64,000 nucleotides of DNA from Sphaerisporangium dianthi (GCF_042654065.1 NZ_JBHSFP010000015.1:136875-200874), one strand, 5' to 3'; positions 8,194 to 17,044 are shown, numbered from the stretch's first letter. The notes: a model not told the origin generated them from the sequence alone. Made by a program: numbers and translations.

Positions 8194-8784
8194 GTGACCT
8201 CAGCGCCGAAGATCGGCGTGCTCGCCCTCCAGGGCGACGTGCGTGAACACGTCCGCGCCCTGGAAACGGCCGGCGCGAGGGCGGTGACCGTGCGCCGCCC
8301 GGCCGAACTGGAGGCGGTGGACGCGCTGGTCGTCCCCGGCGGCGAGTCCACGACCATGTGGAAGCTCGCCGAGGCGTTCGAACTGCTCGAACCATTGCGC
8401 ATGCGCATCAAGTCCGGCATGCCGACCTACGGCTCCTGCGCCGGCATGATCATGCTGGCCGACCGCATCGAGGGCGGCATCGAGGGCCAGCAGACGATCG
8501 GCGGCATCGACATGGTGGTGCGTCGCAACGCCTTCGGCCGCCAGGTCGACTCCTTTGAGGCATCCTTGGACTTCGCGGGACGCGGTCTCATGCGCGCCGT
8601 CTTCATCCGGGCCCCCTGGGTCGAGTCGGTCGGCGCGGATGTCGAGGTGCTGGGACTGGCCGAGCCTGGGGATAGGATCGTCGCGGTCCGGCAGGGACCT
8701 CTGCTCGCGACGTCCTTCCATCCCGAGCTGACCGGGGACACGCGGGTTCATTCGTATTTTGTCGAGATGGTGAGGGAGCTCTAG
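8194..8784 (+). CDS. pdxT: Pyridoxal 5'-phosphate synthase, glutaminase subunit PdxT
   Basis: Class I glutamine amidotransferase that hydrolyses glutamine and passes ammonia to PdxS. 196 residues. The catalytic triad is visible: Cys82 in YGSCAGMIML, His176 and Glu178 in ATSFHPELTGD; the oxyanion strand VPGGEST is at about 47-53. GTG 8194 is chosen because GGGAGGAAGA (8181-8190) precedes it by a few bases. It ends three bases before yebC, giving a pdxT-yebC transcription unit that is widespread in actinobacteria. It is cut off from pdxS by the phoD gene. Confidence 0.96.
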   Translation: MTSAPKIGVLALQGDVREHVRALETAGARAVTVRRPAELEAVDALVVPGGESTTMWKLAEAFELLEPLRMRIKSGMPTYGSCAGMIMLADRIEGGIEGQQTIGGIDMVVRRNAFGRQVDSFEASLDFAGRGLMRAVFIRAPWVESVGADVEVLGLAEPGDRIVAVRQGPLLATSFHPELTGDTRVHSYFVEMVREL

Positions 8785-8787
8785 CCG

Positions 8788-9537
8788 ATGTCCGGCCACT
8801 CCAAATGGGCGACGACGAAGCACAAGAAGGCCGTGATCGACGCCAAGCGCGGCAAGCTCTTCGCGAAGCTCATCAAGAACATCGAGGTGGCGGCCCGTAC
8901 CGGTGGTCCTGACCCGGACGGCAACCCGACGCTGTACGACGCCATCCAGAAGGCGCGCAAGAGCTCGGTGCCCGTCGACAACATCGAGCGCGCCCGCAAG
9001 CGCGGCGGCGGCCTCGAGGCGGGCGGCGCCGAGTACCAGACCATCATGTACGAGGGCTACGGGCCCAGCGGCGTCGCGGTGCTCGTCGAGTGCCTCACCG
9101 ACAACCGCAACCGCGCCGCGTCGGAGGTCCGCGTCGCGATGACGCGCAACGGCGGCTCCATGGCCGACCCCGGCTCGGTGTCCTACATGTTCAACCGCAA
9201 GGGCGTCGTCATCGTCCCCAAGGGCGCTCTCACCGAGGACGACGTGCTGGTCGCCGTCCTGGAGGCCGGCGCCGAGGAGGTCAACGACCTCGGCGAGTCC
9301 TTCGAGGTCGTCTCCGAGGCGGGCGACCTCGTCCCGGTCCGCAAGGCCCTGCAGGACGCCGGCATCGACTACGACTCGGCCGAGAGCAGCTTCATGCCGA
9401 CGCTCAGCGTCCCCCTCGAAGAGGACGCGGCCCGCAAGGTCTTCCGCCTCATCGACGCCCTGGAGGACAGCGACGACGTCCAGAACGTCTACGCCAACTT
9501 CGACGTCTCCGACGACGTCCTCGCCAAACTGGACTGA
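8788..9537 (+). CDS. yebC: YebC/TACO1-family protein
   Basis: 249 residues with the family signature at the N terminus (MSGHSKWATTKHKKAVIDAKRGKLFAKLIKNI, of which GHSKW and KRGK.F.KL are diagnostic) and the EGYGPSGVAVLVECLTDN block near residue 90. YebC proteins were long annotated as DNA-binding regulators; recent work on the family points to relief of ribosome stalling, as for the mitochondrial relative TACO1. In actinobacteria it lies between pdxT and ruvC, as here, although an acetyltransferase gene has come between them in this window. Three bases separate it from pdxT, so the two are almost certainly cotranscribed. Confidence 0.95.
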   Translation: MSGHSKWATTKHKKAVIDAKRGKLFAKLIKNIEVAARTGGPDPDGNPTLYDAIQKARKSSVPVDNIERARKRGGGLEAGGAEYQTIMYEGYGPSGVAVLVECLTDNRNRAASEVRVAMTRNGGSMADPGSVSYMFNRKGVVIVPKGALTEDDVLVAVLEAGAEEVNDLGESFEVVSEAGDLVPVRKALQDAGIDYDSAESSFMPTLSVPLEEDAARKVFRLIDALEDSDDVQNVYANFDVSDDVLAKLD

Positions 9538-9560
9538 TCACCTCGGGCCGGGATGTCCGG

Positions 9561-9607
9561 GCCCCGCGGCGTCGGCTTCGTCCTGCGGAGCCGAGCCGTC
9601 GCGGGGC
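9561..9607 (+). terminator. Hairpin terminator after yebC
   Basis: GCCCCGCG (9561-9568) pairs with CGCGGGGC (9600-9607), and an inner CGGCT/AGCCG stem extends it with a bulge. It lies 24 bases past the yebC stop, without a T-run. Confidence 0.45.
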
Positions 9608-9665
9608 GCGCGCGTGGCGTCGCCCGCCCTCTGGGGGCCCATGGGCGTCCTGCGGGCCGAAATGG

Positions 9666-9695
9666 TTCGACCTGGTCGAAGCGGGGCCATAGGTT
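9666..9695 (+). promoter_or_regulatory. Promoter for a leaderless transcript of the acetyltransferase gene
   Basis: TTCGAC (9666-9671) and TAGGTT (9690-9695) are 18 bases apart. The GTG start at 9704 lies eight bases after the -10 hexamer, with no Shine-Dalgarno sequence, so the transcript probably begins at or next to the start codon. Confidence 0.5.
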
Positions 9696-9703
9696 GAGCG
9701 GTT

Positions 9704-10870
9704 GTGGAACTTCGTGATCTGACGGTGGGCGACCTCGACGCCGTGCTCGACAACCGCAAACGCGCGTTCGGCCCCATTCCGGCGAGCAGCGCCGAACAAT
9801 GGCGCGCCATGGTGACCCCCTCGCTGGCCGAGGGGCGCTACCTCGGCGTCTTCGACGGCCGCCGGCTCATGGCCACCAGCCGGATCATCCGCTTCGACCA
9901 GTGGTGGCACGGCCGGCCCATCTCGATGGGCGGGGTCGCGAGCGTCACCGTCGCCCCCGAGGACCGCGGCCGCGGGGTGGGCCGCTCCCTCATGCAGGCC
10001 ACCATCGAGCGCTGCGCCGACTTCGGCCACGCGATCTCGGCGCTCTATCCCGCCACCACGCCGCTGTACCGCGGCGCCGGCTACGAGCACGCCGGCGCCC
10101 GCAACCGCCTCACGGTGCCCACCGAGTCCCTCCGCGGGCTCGCCGCCCGCGACGGCGGCGTCAAGCTGCGCCGGATGGGCCCGGACGACGCCCCCGAACT
10201 GCTCGCCACGCTGGCGCGCGTCTACGCCGCGACGCGCGCCTCGGGGCCCTTGGGCTGGGAGGAGGCCGCTGCCCGGCGCTGGCTGGCCGACGACGACGAC
10301 TTCGCCTACCTCGCCGACGACGGTTTCGTCCTCTACCGCTGGCACGACGGGAACATCGACGTGGACAACCTGGTGGCCGGGTCCGAGGCGACGGCCAGGG
10401 CGCTGTGGTCCCTGGTCGGCACGGCCTCGTCGGTCGCCACCACGGTGACGGCCAGCGTCGAGCCCGACGACCCGATGCTGTGGCTGCTGCGCGAGCGCTC
10501 CTCCGACGCCGTCAAGCAGAAGCGCTGGATGTTCCGCCTCATCGACCTGCCGGCGGCCGTCGCCGGCCGCGGCTACCCGGCCGGGGTCGACCTCGACACC
10601 GTCGTCGTGGTGGACGACCCGCGGCGCGCGGCCAACTCCGGGGGCTGGCGGCTGCGCGTCCGCGACGGCGCGGGCACGGCCACCGCCGTCCGGGGCCCCG
10701 CCGGGGACGCCGCGGCCCGCCTCACCATCGGCGGCATGTCCGCCCTGTTCGCCGGCGTCCAGACCAGCGCGCTGCGCCGCGCGGGGCTGCTCACCGGTGG
10801 CACTCCGGCCGGCGACGACCGGCTGGGCGCGGTCTTCGCGGCCAAGCCCTACATGATCGACTACTTCTGA
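9704..10870 (+). CDS. Eis-like GNAT N-acetyltransferase
   Basis: 388 residues, the length and layout of the Eis (enhanced intracellular survival) family: an N-terminal GNAT domain with the acetyl-CoA loop VAPEDRGRGVGRSLM (about residues 84-98), a central second GNAT-like region, and a C-terminal SCP2-like domain (ARLTIGGMSALFAG). The chain ends in Phe, as in Eis where the terminal carboxylate takes part in catalysis. Family members acetylate amines on aminoglycosides, peptides or other polyamines; the natural substrate here cannot be told. It sits between yebC and ruvC, probably as a single gene with its own leaderless promoter. Confidence 0.85.
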   Translation: MELRDLTVGDLDAVLDNRKRAFGPIPASSAEQWRAMVTPSLAEGRYLGVFDGRRLMATSRIIRFDQWWHGRPISMGGVASVTVAPEDRGRGVGRSLMQATIERCADFGHAISALYPATTPLYRGAGYEHAGARNRLTVPTESLRGLAARDGGVKLRRMGPDDAPELLATLARVYAATRASGPLGWEEAAARRWLADDDDFAYLADDGFVLYRWHDGNIDVDNLVAGSEATARALWSLVGTASSVATTVTASVEPDDPMLWLLRERSSDAVKQKRWMFRLIDLPAAVAGRGYPAGVDLDTVVVVDDPRRAANSGGWRLRVRDGAGTATAVRGPAGDAAARLTIGGMSALFAGVQTSALRRAGLLTGGTPAGDDRLGAVFAAKPYMIDYF

Positions 10871-10932
10871 TCCCCTGACCCGGCCGGTGCGCCGGTGCGT
10901 GCGCGGCGCCCGCGATCCCGGTACAGTTCCCC

Positions 10933-10946
10933 CGAACAGGTGTTCG
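10933..10946 (+). promoter_or_regulatory. LexA-binding SOS box upstream of ruvC
   Basis: A perfect inverted repeat CGAAC-AGGT-GTTCG, the core of the actinobacterial/Gram-positive SOS box (CGAAC-N4-GTTCG). It ends 20 bases before the ruvC start codon, so LexA bound here would block transcription of ruvCAB until DNA damage. Site match is seen; LexA control is known for ruvCAB of mycobacteria. Confidence 0.9.
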
Positions 10947-10966
10947 GCGATGTTGGAGGCATGCGG

Positions 10967-11584
10967 GTGCGGCTGCCGGAACTGCGGGTGCTGGGGGTCG
11001 ATCCCGGGCTGACCCGCTGCGGCCTCGGCGCCGTCGAGGGGCGCGCGGGCGCCCCTCTGTCGCTGGTCAAGGTGGGCGTGGCGCGCACCCCGGCGCAGGA
11101 CGACATCGGCGCCCGGCTGGTGGCCATCGAGGCCGAGATCGAGCGGTGGCTCGACGAGGTCCGGCCGGACGCCGTCGCGGTCGAGCGGGTCTTCAGCCAG
11201 AGCAACCTGCGCACCGTGATGGGCACCGCCCAGGCGTCGGCCGTGGCGATCGTCTGCGCCGCCCGCCGCGGGCTCCCCGTCGCCCTGCACACGCCCTCAG
11301 AGGTCAAGGCCGCCATCACCGGGTTCGGCAACGCCGACAAGGCCCAGGTCGGCGCCATGGTCACCCGACTGCTCCGCCTGGACGCCATGCCCAAGCCCGC
11401 GGACGCCGCGGACGCGCTCGCCCTGGCCATCTGCCACATCTGGCGCGGCGGCACCCAGAACCGCCTCGCCGAGGCGGTCGCCAAGGCCAGGGCCGGCGCC
11501 CGCCCGCCGGCGGCGAGCCCGCGCGGCGCCAGGGGCGCCGTGGCGCGGCCTCCGGTCCTCCCCGCGAAAGGAGCGGACACGTGA
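10967..11584 (+). CDS. ruvC: Holliday junction endodeoxyribonuclease RuvC
   Basis: Resolves four-way DNA junctions by paired nicks, acting with RuvAB. The RNase H-like fold keeps all four acidic residues: Asp in LGVDPGLTRCG, Glu in AVERVFSQSN, and two Asp in KPADAADALALA. An Ala/Pro/Arg-rich tail of about 35 residues extends past the fold. GTG 10967 is preferred because GGAGG (10955-10959) is seven bases upstream; ATG 10961 is only one base from it. The gene overlaps ruvA by four bases and is headed by an SOS box. Confidence 0.95.
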   Translation: MRLPELRVLGVDPGLTRCGLGAVEGRAGAPLSLVKVGVARTPAQDDIGARLVAIEAEIERWLDEVRPDAVAVERVFSQSNLRTVMGTAQASAVAIVCAARRGLPVALHTPSEVKAAITGFGNADKAQVGAMVTRLLRLDAMPKPADAADALALAICHIWRGGTQNRLAEAVAKARAGARPPAASPRGARGAVARPPVLPAKGADT

Positions 11585-12201
11585 TCGCCTCGGTCTCCGG
11601 TCGCGTCGCCGCGATCGCCCCCGACTCGGCCGTGGTCGAGGTGGGCGGTGTCGGCGTCCTGGTCTTCTGCACGCCGGGCACGCTCGCGGGGCTGCGGGCG
11701 GGTGAGCAGGCCCGGCTGGCCACCTCGCTGGTCGTCCGCGAAGAGTCGCTCACCCTCTACGGGTTCGCCTCCGACGACGAGCGCGTGGTCTTCGAGATGC
11801 TGCAGACCGCGTCGGGCGTCGGCCCCCGGCTCGCGCTGGCGATGCTGGCCGTCCACGCGCCGAACGTCCTGCGCGTCGCCGTGGCCTCGGCCGACGTCAA
11901 GGCGCTCACCATGGTGCCCGGCATCGGGCAGAAGGGCGCGCAGCGCATCATCCTTGAGCTCAAGGACAAGCTGGGCACTCCCGACGAGGCCGTCGCCGCC
12001 GCGCTCAACGGCAAGGCCGGACGGCCCGCCTGGCGCGAGCAGGTGCACTCGGGGCTGGTCGGGCTCGGCTACTCCGCCAAGGACGCCGACGAGGCGATCG
12101 CCGTGGTGTCTCCCGAGGCCGACGCCGACCTGGCCGCGGGCCGCACGCCCGCGGTCGCCGCCCTGCTGAAGGCCGCCCTGCGGGCATTGAGCGTCCGATG
12201 A
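11581..12201 (+). CDS. ruvA: Holliday junction helicase subunit RuvA
   Basis: 206-residue tetrameric junction-binding protein that loads RuvB rings. Domain I (OB fold) begins IASVSGRVAAI, domain II carries the two helix-hairpin-helix motifs (TASGVGPRLALAML and VPGIGQKGAQRIILEL), and domain III (about 150-206) is the flexible RuvB-contacting UBA-like part. The GTG start overlaps the ruvC stop as GTGA; GAAAGGAG precedes it. 28 bases separate it from ruvB, making ruvCAB one operon. Confidence 0.95.
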   Translation: MIASVSGRVAAIAPDSAVVEVGGVGVLVFCTPGTLAGLRAGEQARLATSLVVREESLTLYGFASDDERVVFEMLQTASGVGPRLALAMLAVHAPNVLRVAVASADVKALTMVPGIGQKGAQRIILELKDKLGTPDEAVAAALNGKAGRPAWREQVHSGLVGLGYSAKDADEAIAVVSPEADADLAAGRTPAVAALLKAALRALSVR

Positions 12202-12229
12202 GCCGCGACCATGTGACGGAGGCCGTTCG

Positions 12230-13291
12230 ATGAGCATGGGGCGCGACCTGGTGTCGCCGGACGCCGAGGGAGACGAGCAGGCCATCGAGTCGGCGCTGCG
12301 GCCCAAGCGGCTCGGCGAGTTCATCGGCCAGGGGCGGGTGCGCGAGCAGCTCTCCTTGGTGCTCGAAGGCGCGCTGCGCCGCAACCGGCCGCCCGACCAC
12401 GTCCTCATGAGCGGCTCGCCCGGCCTCGGCAAGACCACCCTCGCCATGATCATCGCGGCCGAGCTCGGCATGCCCCTGCGGCTGACCTCCGGGCCCGCCC
12501 TCGAGCGGGCCGGCGACCTCGCGGCGATCCTTTCCACCTTGTCCGAGGGCGAGGTGCTGTTCATCGACGAGATCCACCGCATGGCCCGCCCCGCCGAAGA
12601 GATGCTCTACCTGGCCATGGAGGACTTCCGGGTCGACATCGTGGTCGGCAAGGGGCCGGGGGCCACGGCCATCCCGCTGGAGATCGCGCCCTTCACGCTG
12701 GTGGGCGCCACGACGCGCGCGGGCCTGCTGCCCGCCCCCCTGCGCGACAGGTTCGGCTTCGTCGCCCACATGGACTTCTACGACGTGGCCGAGCTCGAGC
12801 AGGTGCTGCGCCGCTCCTCGCGCCTGCTCGCGCTGGACCTGCCCGACGAGGGCGCGCACGAGATCGCCCGCAGGTCCAGGGGCACGCCCCGCATCGCCAA
12901 CCGCCTGCTGAGGCGGGTCCGCGACTTCGCCGAGGTCCGCACCGACGGCGTGATCACCAGGGACATCGCCTCGGCCGCGCTCAACCTGTACGAGGTCGAC
13001 GCCGAAGGGCTCGACCGGCTCGACCGCGCCGTCCTCGGCGCGTTGCTGCGCAAGTTCGGCGGCGGTCCCGTTGGACTGTCGACGCTGGCCGTGTCGGTGG
13101 GGGAGGAGCCCGAGACCGTGGAGGTCGTCGCCGAGCCCTTCCTGGTGCGCCAGGGGCTCATCGCCCGCACGCCGCGCGGGCGGGTGGCCACGGCCTCCGC
13201 CTGGACGCACCTGGGGATGACCCCTCCGCCGGACGCGTTCGGCGCGGCGGCCCAGCGCGCCCTGTTCGACGACCCCGGCCGCACGCCCTGA
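12230..13291 (+). CDS. ruvB: Holliday junction branch-migration ATPase RuvB
   Basis: 353-residue AAA+ motor that drives branch migration at junctions held by RuvA. Walker A is GSPGLGKTT at about residues 61-69, Walker B LFIDEIHR at about 109-116, sensor 1 in LVGATTRAGLL, and the sensor 2 arginine lies in GTPRIANRLLRRVR. The C-terminal winged helix follows from about residue 265. ACGGAGG precedes the ATG; a second ATG two codons later is also possible. No strong terminator is visible after it. Confidence 0.96.
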   Translation: MSMGRDLVSPDAEGDEQAIESALRPKRLGEFIGQGRVREQLSLVLEGALRRNRPPDHVLMSGSPGLGKTTLAMIIAAELGMPLRLTSGPALERAGDLAAILSTLSEGEVLFIDEIHRMARPAEEMLYLAMEDFRVDIVVGKGPGATAIPLEIAPFTLVGATTRAGLLPAPLRDRFGFVAHMDFYDVAELEQVLRRSSRLLALDLPDEGAHEIARRSRGTPRIANRLLRRVRDFAEVRTDGVITRDIASAALNLYEVDAEGLDRLDRAVLGALLRKFGGGPVGLSTLAVSVGEEPETVEVVAEPFLVRQGLIARTPRGRVATASAWTHLGMTPPPDAFGAAAQRALFDDPGRTP

Positions 13292-13606
13292 TCGGGCGGG
13301 CCCCGCCTCGACGTCCCGGCCGGCGTGCTCCACCTCGGCCTTCTCACCTGCGAGGCTTCGCGCGGATGCGGCTCGTGCCGCCTGCGGGGGGACCGGAGGG
13401 CCGCCGGGCCCGGCGTCTTGACCGGCGTCTTGACTGGGATCTTCGGCCCCTCGGGGAGATGTGCTGGTTTATGGGGTGGTCTGCCAGCTCGTCCGGGCCG
13501 CTCGCAGTGGCTGCGGGGCCAGGGGTGAAAGTTTCAAGCACGTCGTATCCGCCGGTCACAGATCGGTGACAACGGGAACTTTCCAGCGTGCCGGAGCGTG
13601 GGTTCG
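13292..13606. other. Intergenic stretch between ruvB and yajC
   Basis: No gene supported. Short open frames on both strands here lack ribosome sites and known products. Its right end holds the yajC promoter, listed separately. Confidence 0.4.
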
Positions 13607-13636
13607 TTGCCGGGCTTTGACAAGCTCGCCTAAACT
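13607..13636 (+). promoter_or_regulatory. Putative promoter of yajC-secD-secF
   Basis: TTGCCG (13607-13612) and TAAACT (13631-13636) are 18 bases apart in an AT-richer patch, about 108 bases before yajC. A perfect TTGACA (13617-13622) lies within the spacer but has no -10 at the right distance. Confidence 0.45.
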
Positions 13637-13743
13637 CCGTGGCTTGGCTGGCTGTGTACGCTGACATGATCAGTGTGGGCCGTGCCGATCGTCGCCAGAC
13701 CTCCGGCGCCAGGCCGGTCAATCTTTAATCGGAAGGAAGCCCC

Positions 13744-14118
13744 GTGCAGGGCCTTGGATCGTTCGTGCCACTGATCTTGCTGGTCGTGGTGTTCTACTTC
13801 CTGCTCATCCGCCCGCAGCGCAAGCGGCAGCAGGAGCAGGCGCAAATGCAGAACAATGTGACGCCGGGCACCCGTGTGATGACCACGACCGGCCTGTTCG
13901 CGACCGTCATCGCCGTCGAGGACGACGACGTGGTCCTGGAGATCGCGCCCGGCGTCGAGACTCGCTGGGTCAAGGCCTCCATCGGCCGCGTGCTCGTCCC
14001 GGTCGAGGAGGAGACGGTGGACAATGGAGTCGGCGAGCCGGAGACCGTCACCGACGTGCAGCCGGCCGACGCCCCCGAGATCCGGGGGGACGAGGGCTCG
14101 ACCGACAAGAAGTCCTGA
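13744..14118 (+). CDS. yajC: Preprotein translocase accessory subunit YajC
   Basis: Small single-pass membrane protein of the SecDF-YajC complex. 124 residues: one membrane helix near the N terminus (FVPLILLVVVFYFLLI), then the conserved RPQRKRQQE turn and the VTPGTRVMTTTGLFATV domain. The last 35 residues are an acidic tail, longer than in E. coli. GGAAGGAAG precedes the GTG start. It is first in a yajC-secD-secF operon, 42 bases before secD. Confidence 0.94.
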   Translation: MQGLGSFVPLILLVVVFYFLLIRPQRKRQQEQAQMQNNVTPGTRVMTTTGLFATVIAVEDDDVVLEIAPGVETRWVKASIGRVLVPVEEETVDNGVGEPETVTDVQPADAPEIRGDEGSTDKKS

Positions 14119-14160
14119 GTAGGCTCACCGCAAACCCCTTGACGAAAGAACTGACCACCA

Positions 14161-15942
14161 GTGGCCCCAACGACCAGTAGCCAGAGTAAGCCGGGACGCG
14201 TGCTCCTGGCGCTCCTGGTACTCATCCTCGCCATGGGCGGGGTGATGGCCCTGCAGAAGGCATTCGTGCCCAAGTTCGGCCTCGACCTCGCCGGCGGCAC
14301 CACGGTGACGCTGTCCCCGGTCACGGAGACGGGCGCGGCTCCCTCGCAAGAGAGCCTCGACCTGGCCGTCAACATCATCCGCGACCGGGTGAACGGCACG
14401 GGCATCTCCGACGCCGAGGTCGCCAAGTCGGGTGACAACATCATCATCTCCGTCCCCGGCGCCGGGCAGAAGGAGGTCGTCGGGCTTCTGGGCACCACGG
14501 CCGAGCTTCGCTTCCGTCAAGTGCTCGCGGTCGCCCCGGCGGTCATCCCGCCGAGCCCGCTGCCGACCGCGCCCGCGACGCCGGCGCCCTCCGGCACGGG
14601 CACTCCCAAGCCCGGCGAGAGCGGCAAGCCGTCCTCGACCGCCAAGCCCGCGTCCACGGCCAAGCCCGCGACGAGCGCCACGCCGGCCGGGCGCGCGCTG
14701 TCGTCGGCGCTGACCGCCCCGACCCCGGCTCCTTCCGCTTCCGGCACCGGCAAGGCCGAGTCGAGCGCCAAGGCGACTCCGGCCCCGAGCGCCTCGGCCC
14801 CTTCGGGCCAGCCGACCGCGCAGCCCCCCGACGACCCGATGGCGGGCGTCGACCTCACCGGCGTCGACCCGGCCGTGGCCGAGCAGTTCAAGAAGCTCGA
14901 CTGCACCAAGAAGGACCGCGGCCAGGGCGTCCAGGACAACCCCGACAAGCAGCTCGCGGCCTGCAGCGCCGAGGGCGACGCGCGGTACGTCCTTGAGAAG
15001 GCGGCGGTGAAGGGCACCGAGGTGTCCGGCGCCACCTCCGGCGTCGACTCCACCACCGGCGAGTGGATCGTCTCGGTCAACTTCAAGAGCAAGGGCGCCA
15101 GCGAGTTCGCCAAGGTCACCGGCCAGATCACCAGCGCCCCGCAGCCGCGCAACCAGCTCGCCATGGTGCTGGACGGCCTGGTCATCTCGGCCCCGGTCAT
15201 CGAAGAGCCCATCCCCGGCGGCCAGGCCCGCATCTCCGGCAGCTTCACCCAGAAGACCGCCACCGACCTGGCCAACCAGCTCAAGTACGGCGCGCTGCCG
15301 CTGAAGTTCAAGCAGAGCTCGATCGAGGAGGTCTCCGGCTCGCTCGGGGCCGACCAGCTCAGGGGCGGCCTGCTCGCGGGCGCCATCGGCCTGGTCCTCG
15401 TGGTGCTCTACTCGCTGCTGTACTACCGGGGCCTCGGCCTCGTCGCGGTGGCGAGCCTGGTGGTGGCGACCATCCTGACGTACTGCACCGTGGCCATCCT
15501 CGGCCACAACGCGAACTTCCGGCTGTCGCTCGCGCACGTCATCGGCCTCATCGTCTCGATCGGCATCACCGCCGACTCCTTCATCGTCTACTTCGAACGC
15601 ATGCGGGACGAGATGAAGGAAGGCAGACGGTCGCTGCGGGTGGCGGTCGAGGTCGCCTGGGTCCGTGCCCGTCGCACGATCCTCATCGCCGACGCGGTGA
15701 TGTTCATCGCCGCCGTGGTGCTGTTCTTCCTGGCGGTCGGCGGCGTCGCCGGGTTCGCCTTCGCGATGGGCCTGACCACGCTGATCGACATCGCCGTGGT
15801 CTTCCTGTTCACCAAGCCGTTCGTCGCCCTGCTGGCCAAGCTCCCGTTCTTCGCCAAGGGGCACAAGCTTTCGGGCCTCGACGCCGAGCGCATGAGCCGT
15901 GAGGCGCCTGCGGCCCGTACGACCGTTCCGCAGGAGGGCTGA
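14161..15942 (+). CDS. secD: Protein translocase subunit SecD
   Basis: RND-type membrane protein that uses the proton gradient to help exported proteins leave the SecYEG channel. First membrane helix at about residues 13-31, followed by FGLDLAGGTTVTL, the P1 domain, and five C-terminal helices from about residue 399 (GGLLAGAIGLVLVVLYSLLY) to 565. A 90-residue insert rich in Ala, Pro, Ser and Thr (about 128-220) splits the periplasmic-side P1 domain; such low-complexity inserts occur in actinobacterial SecD and are probably an exposed linker. Weak GAAAG ribosome site; its stop overlaps the secF ATG by one base. Confidence 0.95.
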   Translation: MAPTTSSQSKPGRVLLALLVLILAMGGVMALQKAFVPKFGLDLAGGTTVTLSPVTETGAAPSQESLDLAVNIIRDRVNGTGISDAEVAKSGDNIIISVPGAGQKEVVGLLGTTAELRFRQVLAVAPAVIPPSPLPTAPATPAPSGTGTPKPGESGKPSSTAKPASTAKPATSATPAGRALSSALTAPTPAPSASGTGKAESSAKATPAPSASAPSGQPTAQPPDDPMAGVDLTGVDPAVAEQFKKLDCTKKDRGQGVQDNPDKQLAACSAEGDARYVLEKAAVKGTEVSGATSGVDSTTGEWIVSVNFKSKGASEFAKVTGQITSAPQPRNQLAMVLDGLVISAPVIEEPIPGGQARISGSFTQKTATDLANQLKYGALPLKFKQSSIEEVSGSLGADQLRGGLLAGAIGLVLVVLYSLLYYRGLGLVAVASLVVATILTYCTVAILGHNANFRLSLAHVIGLIVSIGITADSFIVYFERMRDEMKEGRRSLRVAVEVAWVRARRTILIADAVMFIAAVVLFFLAVGGVAGFAFAMGLTTLIDIAVVFLFTKPFVALLAKLPFFAKGHKLSGLDAERMSREAPAARTTVPQEG

Positions 15943-17024
15943 TGTCGACCATCGGTGCGCTCGGGCGCCGTCTGTACCGCGGCGAGGTCAACGTCGACTT
16001 CGTCGGCCGGTACAAGCTCTGGACGGCCCTTTCCGGGTTCCTTCTGCTGATCTCCATCCTCGGGCTGGTCCTTCAGGGGCTCAACCTCGGCATCGAGTTC
16101 AAGGGCGGCTCGGTGTTCAACTTCGACAAGACGGCCTCGTCGTCCATCGAGGTGGTCCGCGACACCGTCGAGGCCGCCGGCGGCCATCAGGTGATCGTGC
16201 AGGAGGCCGGCCCGCGCTGGCGCGTCACCACCCAGAGCCTTCCGGAAGCGGGCGTGACCAAGGTCGCGGACGCCATCTCCGCGAAGTTCGGCGTCTCGGA
16301 CAGGCAGATCTCCAAGCAGATCATCGGCGCCACCTGGGGCGGCGAGGTGCTCAACAAGGCCATCATCGGCCTCGCGGTCTTCATGGTCGCGATCATCCTG
16401 TACCTCACGCTGGCCTTCGAGTGGAAGATGGCGCTGGCCGCCGTGGTCGCGCTGATCCACGACCTGGTCATCACGGCCGGCATCTACGCCTGGTCCGGCT
16501 TCGAGGTCACCCCGGCGACCATGCTGGGCTTCCTGACGATCCTCGGCTATTCGCTGTACGACGCGGTCGTGGTGTTCGACATGATCAAGGAGGTCACCGC
16601 CAAGCTCGGCACGACCGCCAAGATGACCTACACCGAGGCCGCCAACAACGCGCTCAACCACACGCTGATCCGCTCCCTGAACACCTCGCTGGTGGCCATC
16701 CTGCCGGTCGCCGCGATCCTGTTCATCGGCACCACGCTGTTCGGCGCGGGCACGTTGAAGGACCTGTCGCTGGCGCTGTTCGTCGGCATGATCGTCGGTA
16801 CGTACTCCTCGCTGTGCGTGGCGACGCCGCTGCTGGCCAACCTCAAGGAGCGCGAGCCGAAGTACATGGCGCTCGCCAAGCGACTGGCCGCCAACCGGGC
16901 CGCCGCCGTGAAGGACGCCGCTCCCTCCGGCAAGGCCAAGGGCAAGGAGCCCGCGGCCGCGGCCTCCACCTCCACCGGCTCCGCGAACGGGGCGGTGACC
17001 GCGAGCAAGCGCAAGAAGCGCTAG
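15942..17024 (+). CDS. secF: Protein translocase subunit SecF
   Basis: Partner of SecD, 360 residues with six membrane helices: one at about 23-45 (WTALSGFLLLISILGLVLQG), then FGLN-like LNLGIEFKGGSVF, and five more between about 135 and 300, with the conserved GYSLYDAVVVFDMIKE and the RSLNTSLVAILPV segment. The C terminus is a Lys/Ala-rich cytoplasmic tail. The ATG shares its A with the secD stop, so synthesis of the two is coupled. A perfect hairpin follows 20 bases past the stop. Confidence 0.95.
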   Translation: MSTIGALGRRLYRGEVNVDFVGRYKLWTALSGFLLLISILGLVLQGLNLGIEFKGGSVFNFDKTASSSIEVVRDTVEAAGGHQVIVQEAGPRWRVTTQSLPEAGVTKVADAISAKFGVSDRQISKQIIGATWGGEVLNKAIIGLAVFMVAIILYLTLAFEWKMALAAVVALIHDLVITAGIYAWSGFEVTPATMLGFLTILGYSLYDAVVVFDMIKEVTAKLGTTAKMTYTEAANNALNHTLIRSLNTSLVAILPVAAILFIGTTLFGAGTLKDLSLALFVGMIVGTYSSLCVATPLLANLKEREPKYMALAKRLAANRAAAVKDAAPSGKAKGKEPAAAASTSTGSANGAVTASKRKKR

Positions 17025-17044
17025 TCCGCACCCGGCATTCCCTG

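Noticed and set aside
13617..13622. Perfect TTGACA before yajC
   Set aside because: No -10 hexamer at 16-19 bases; the TTGCCG/TAAACT pair fits better.
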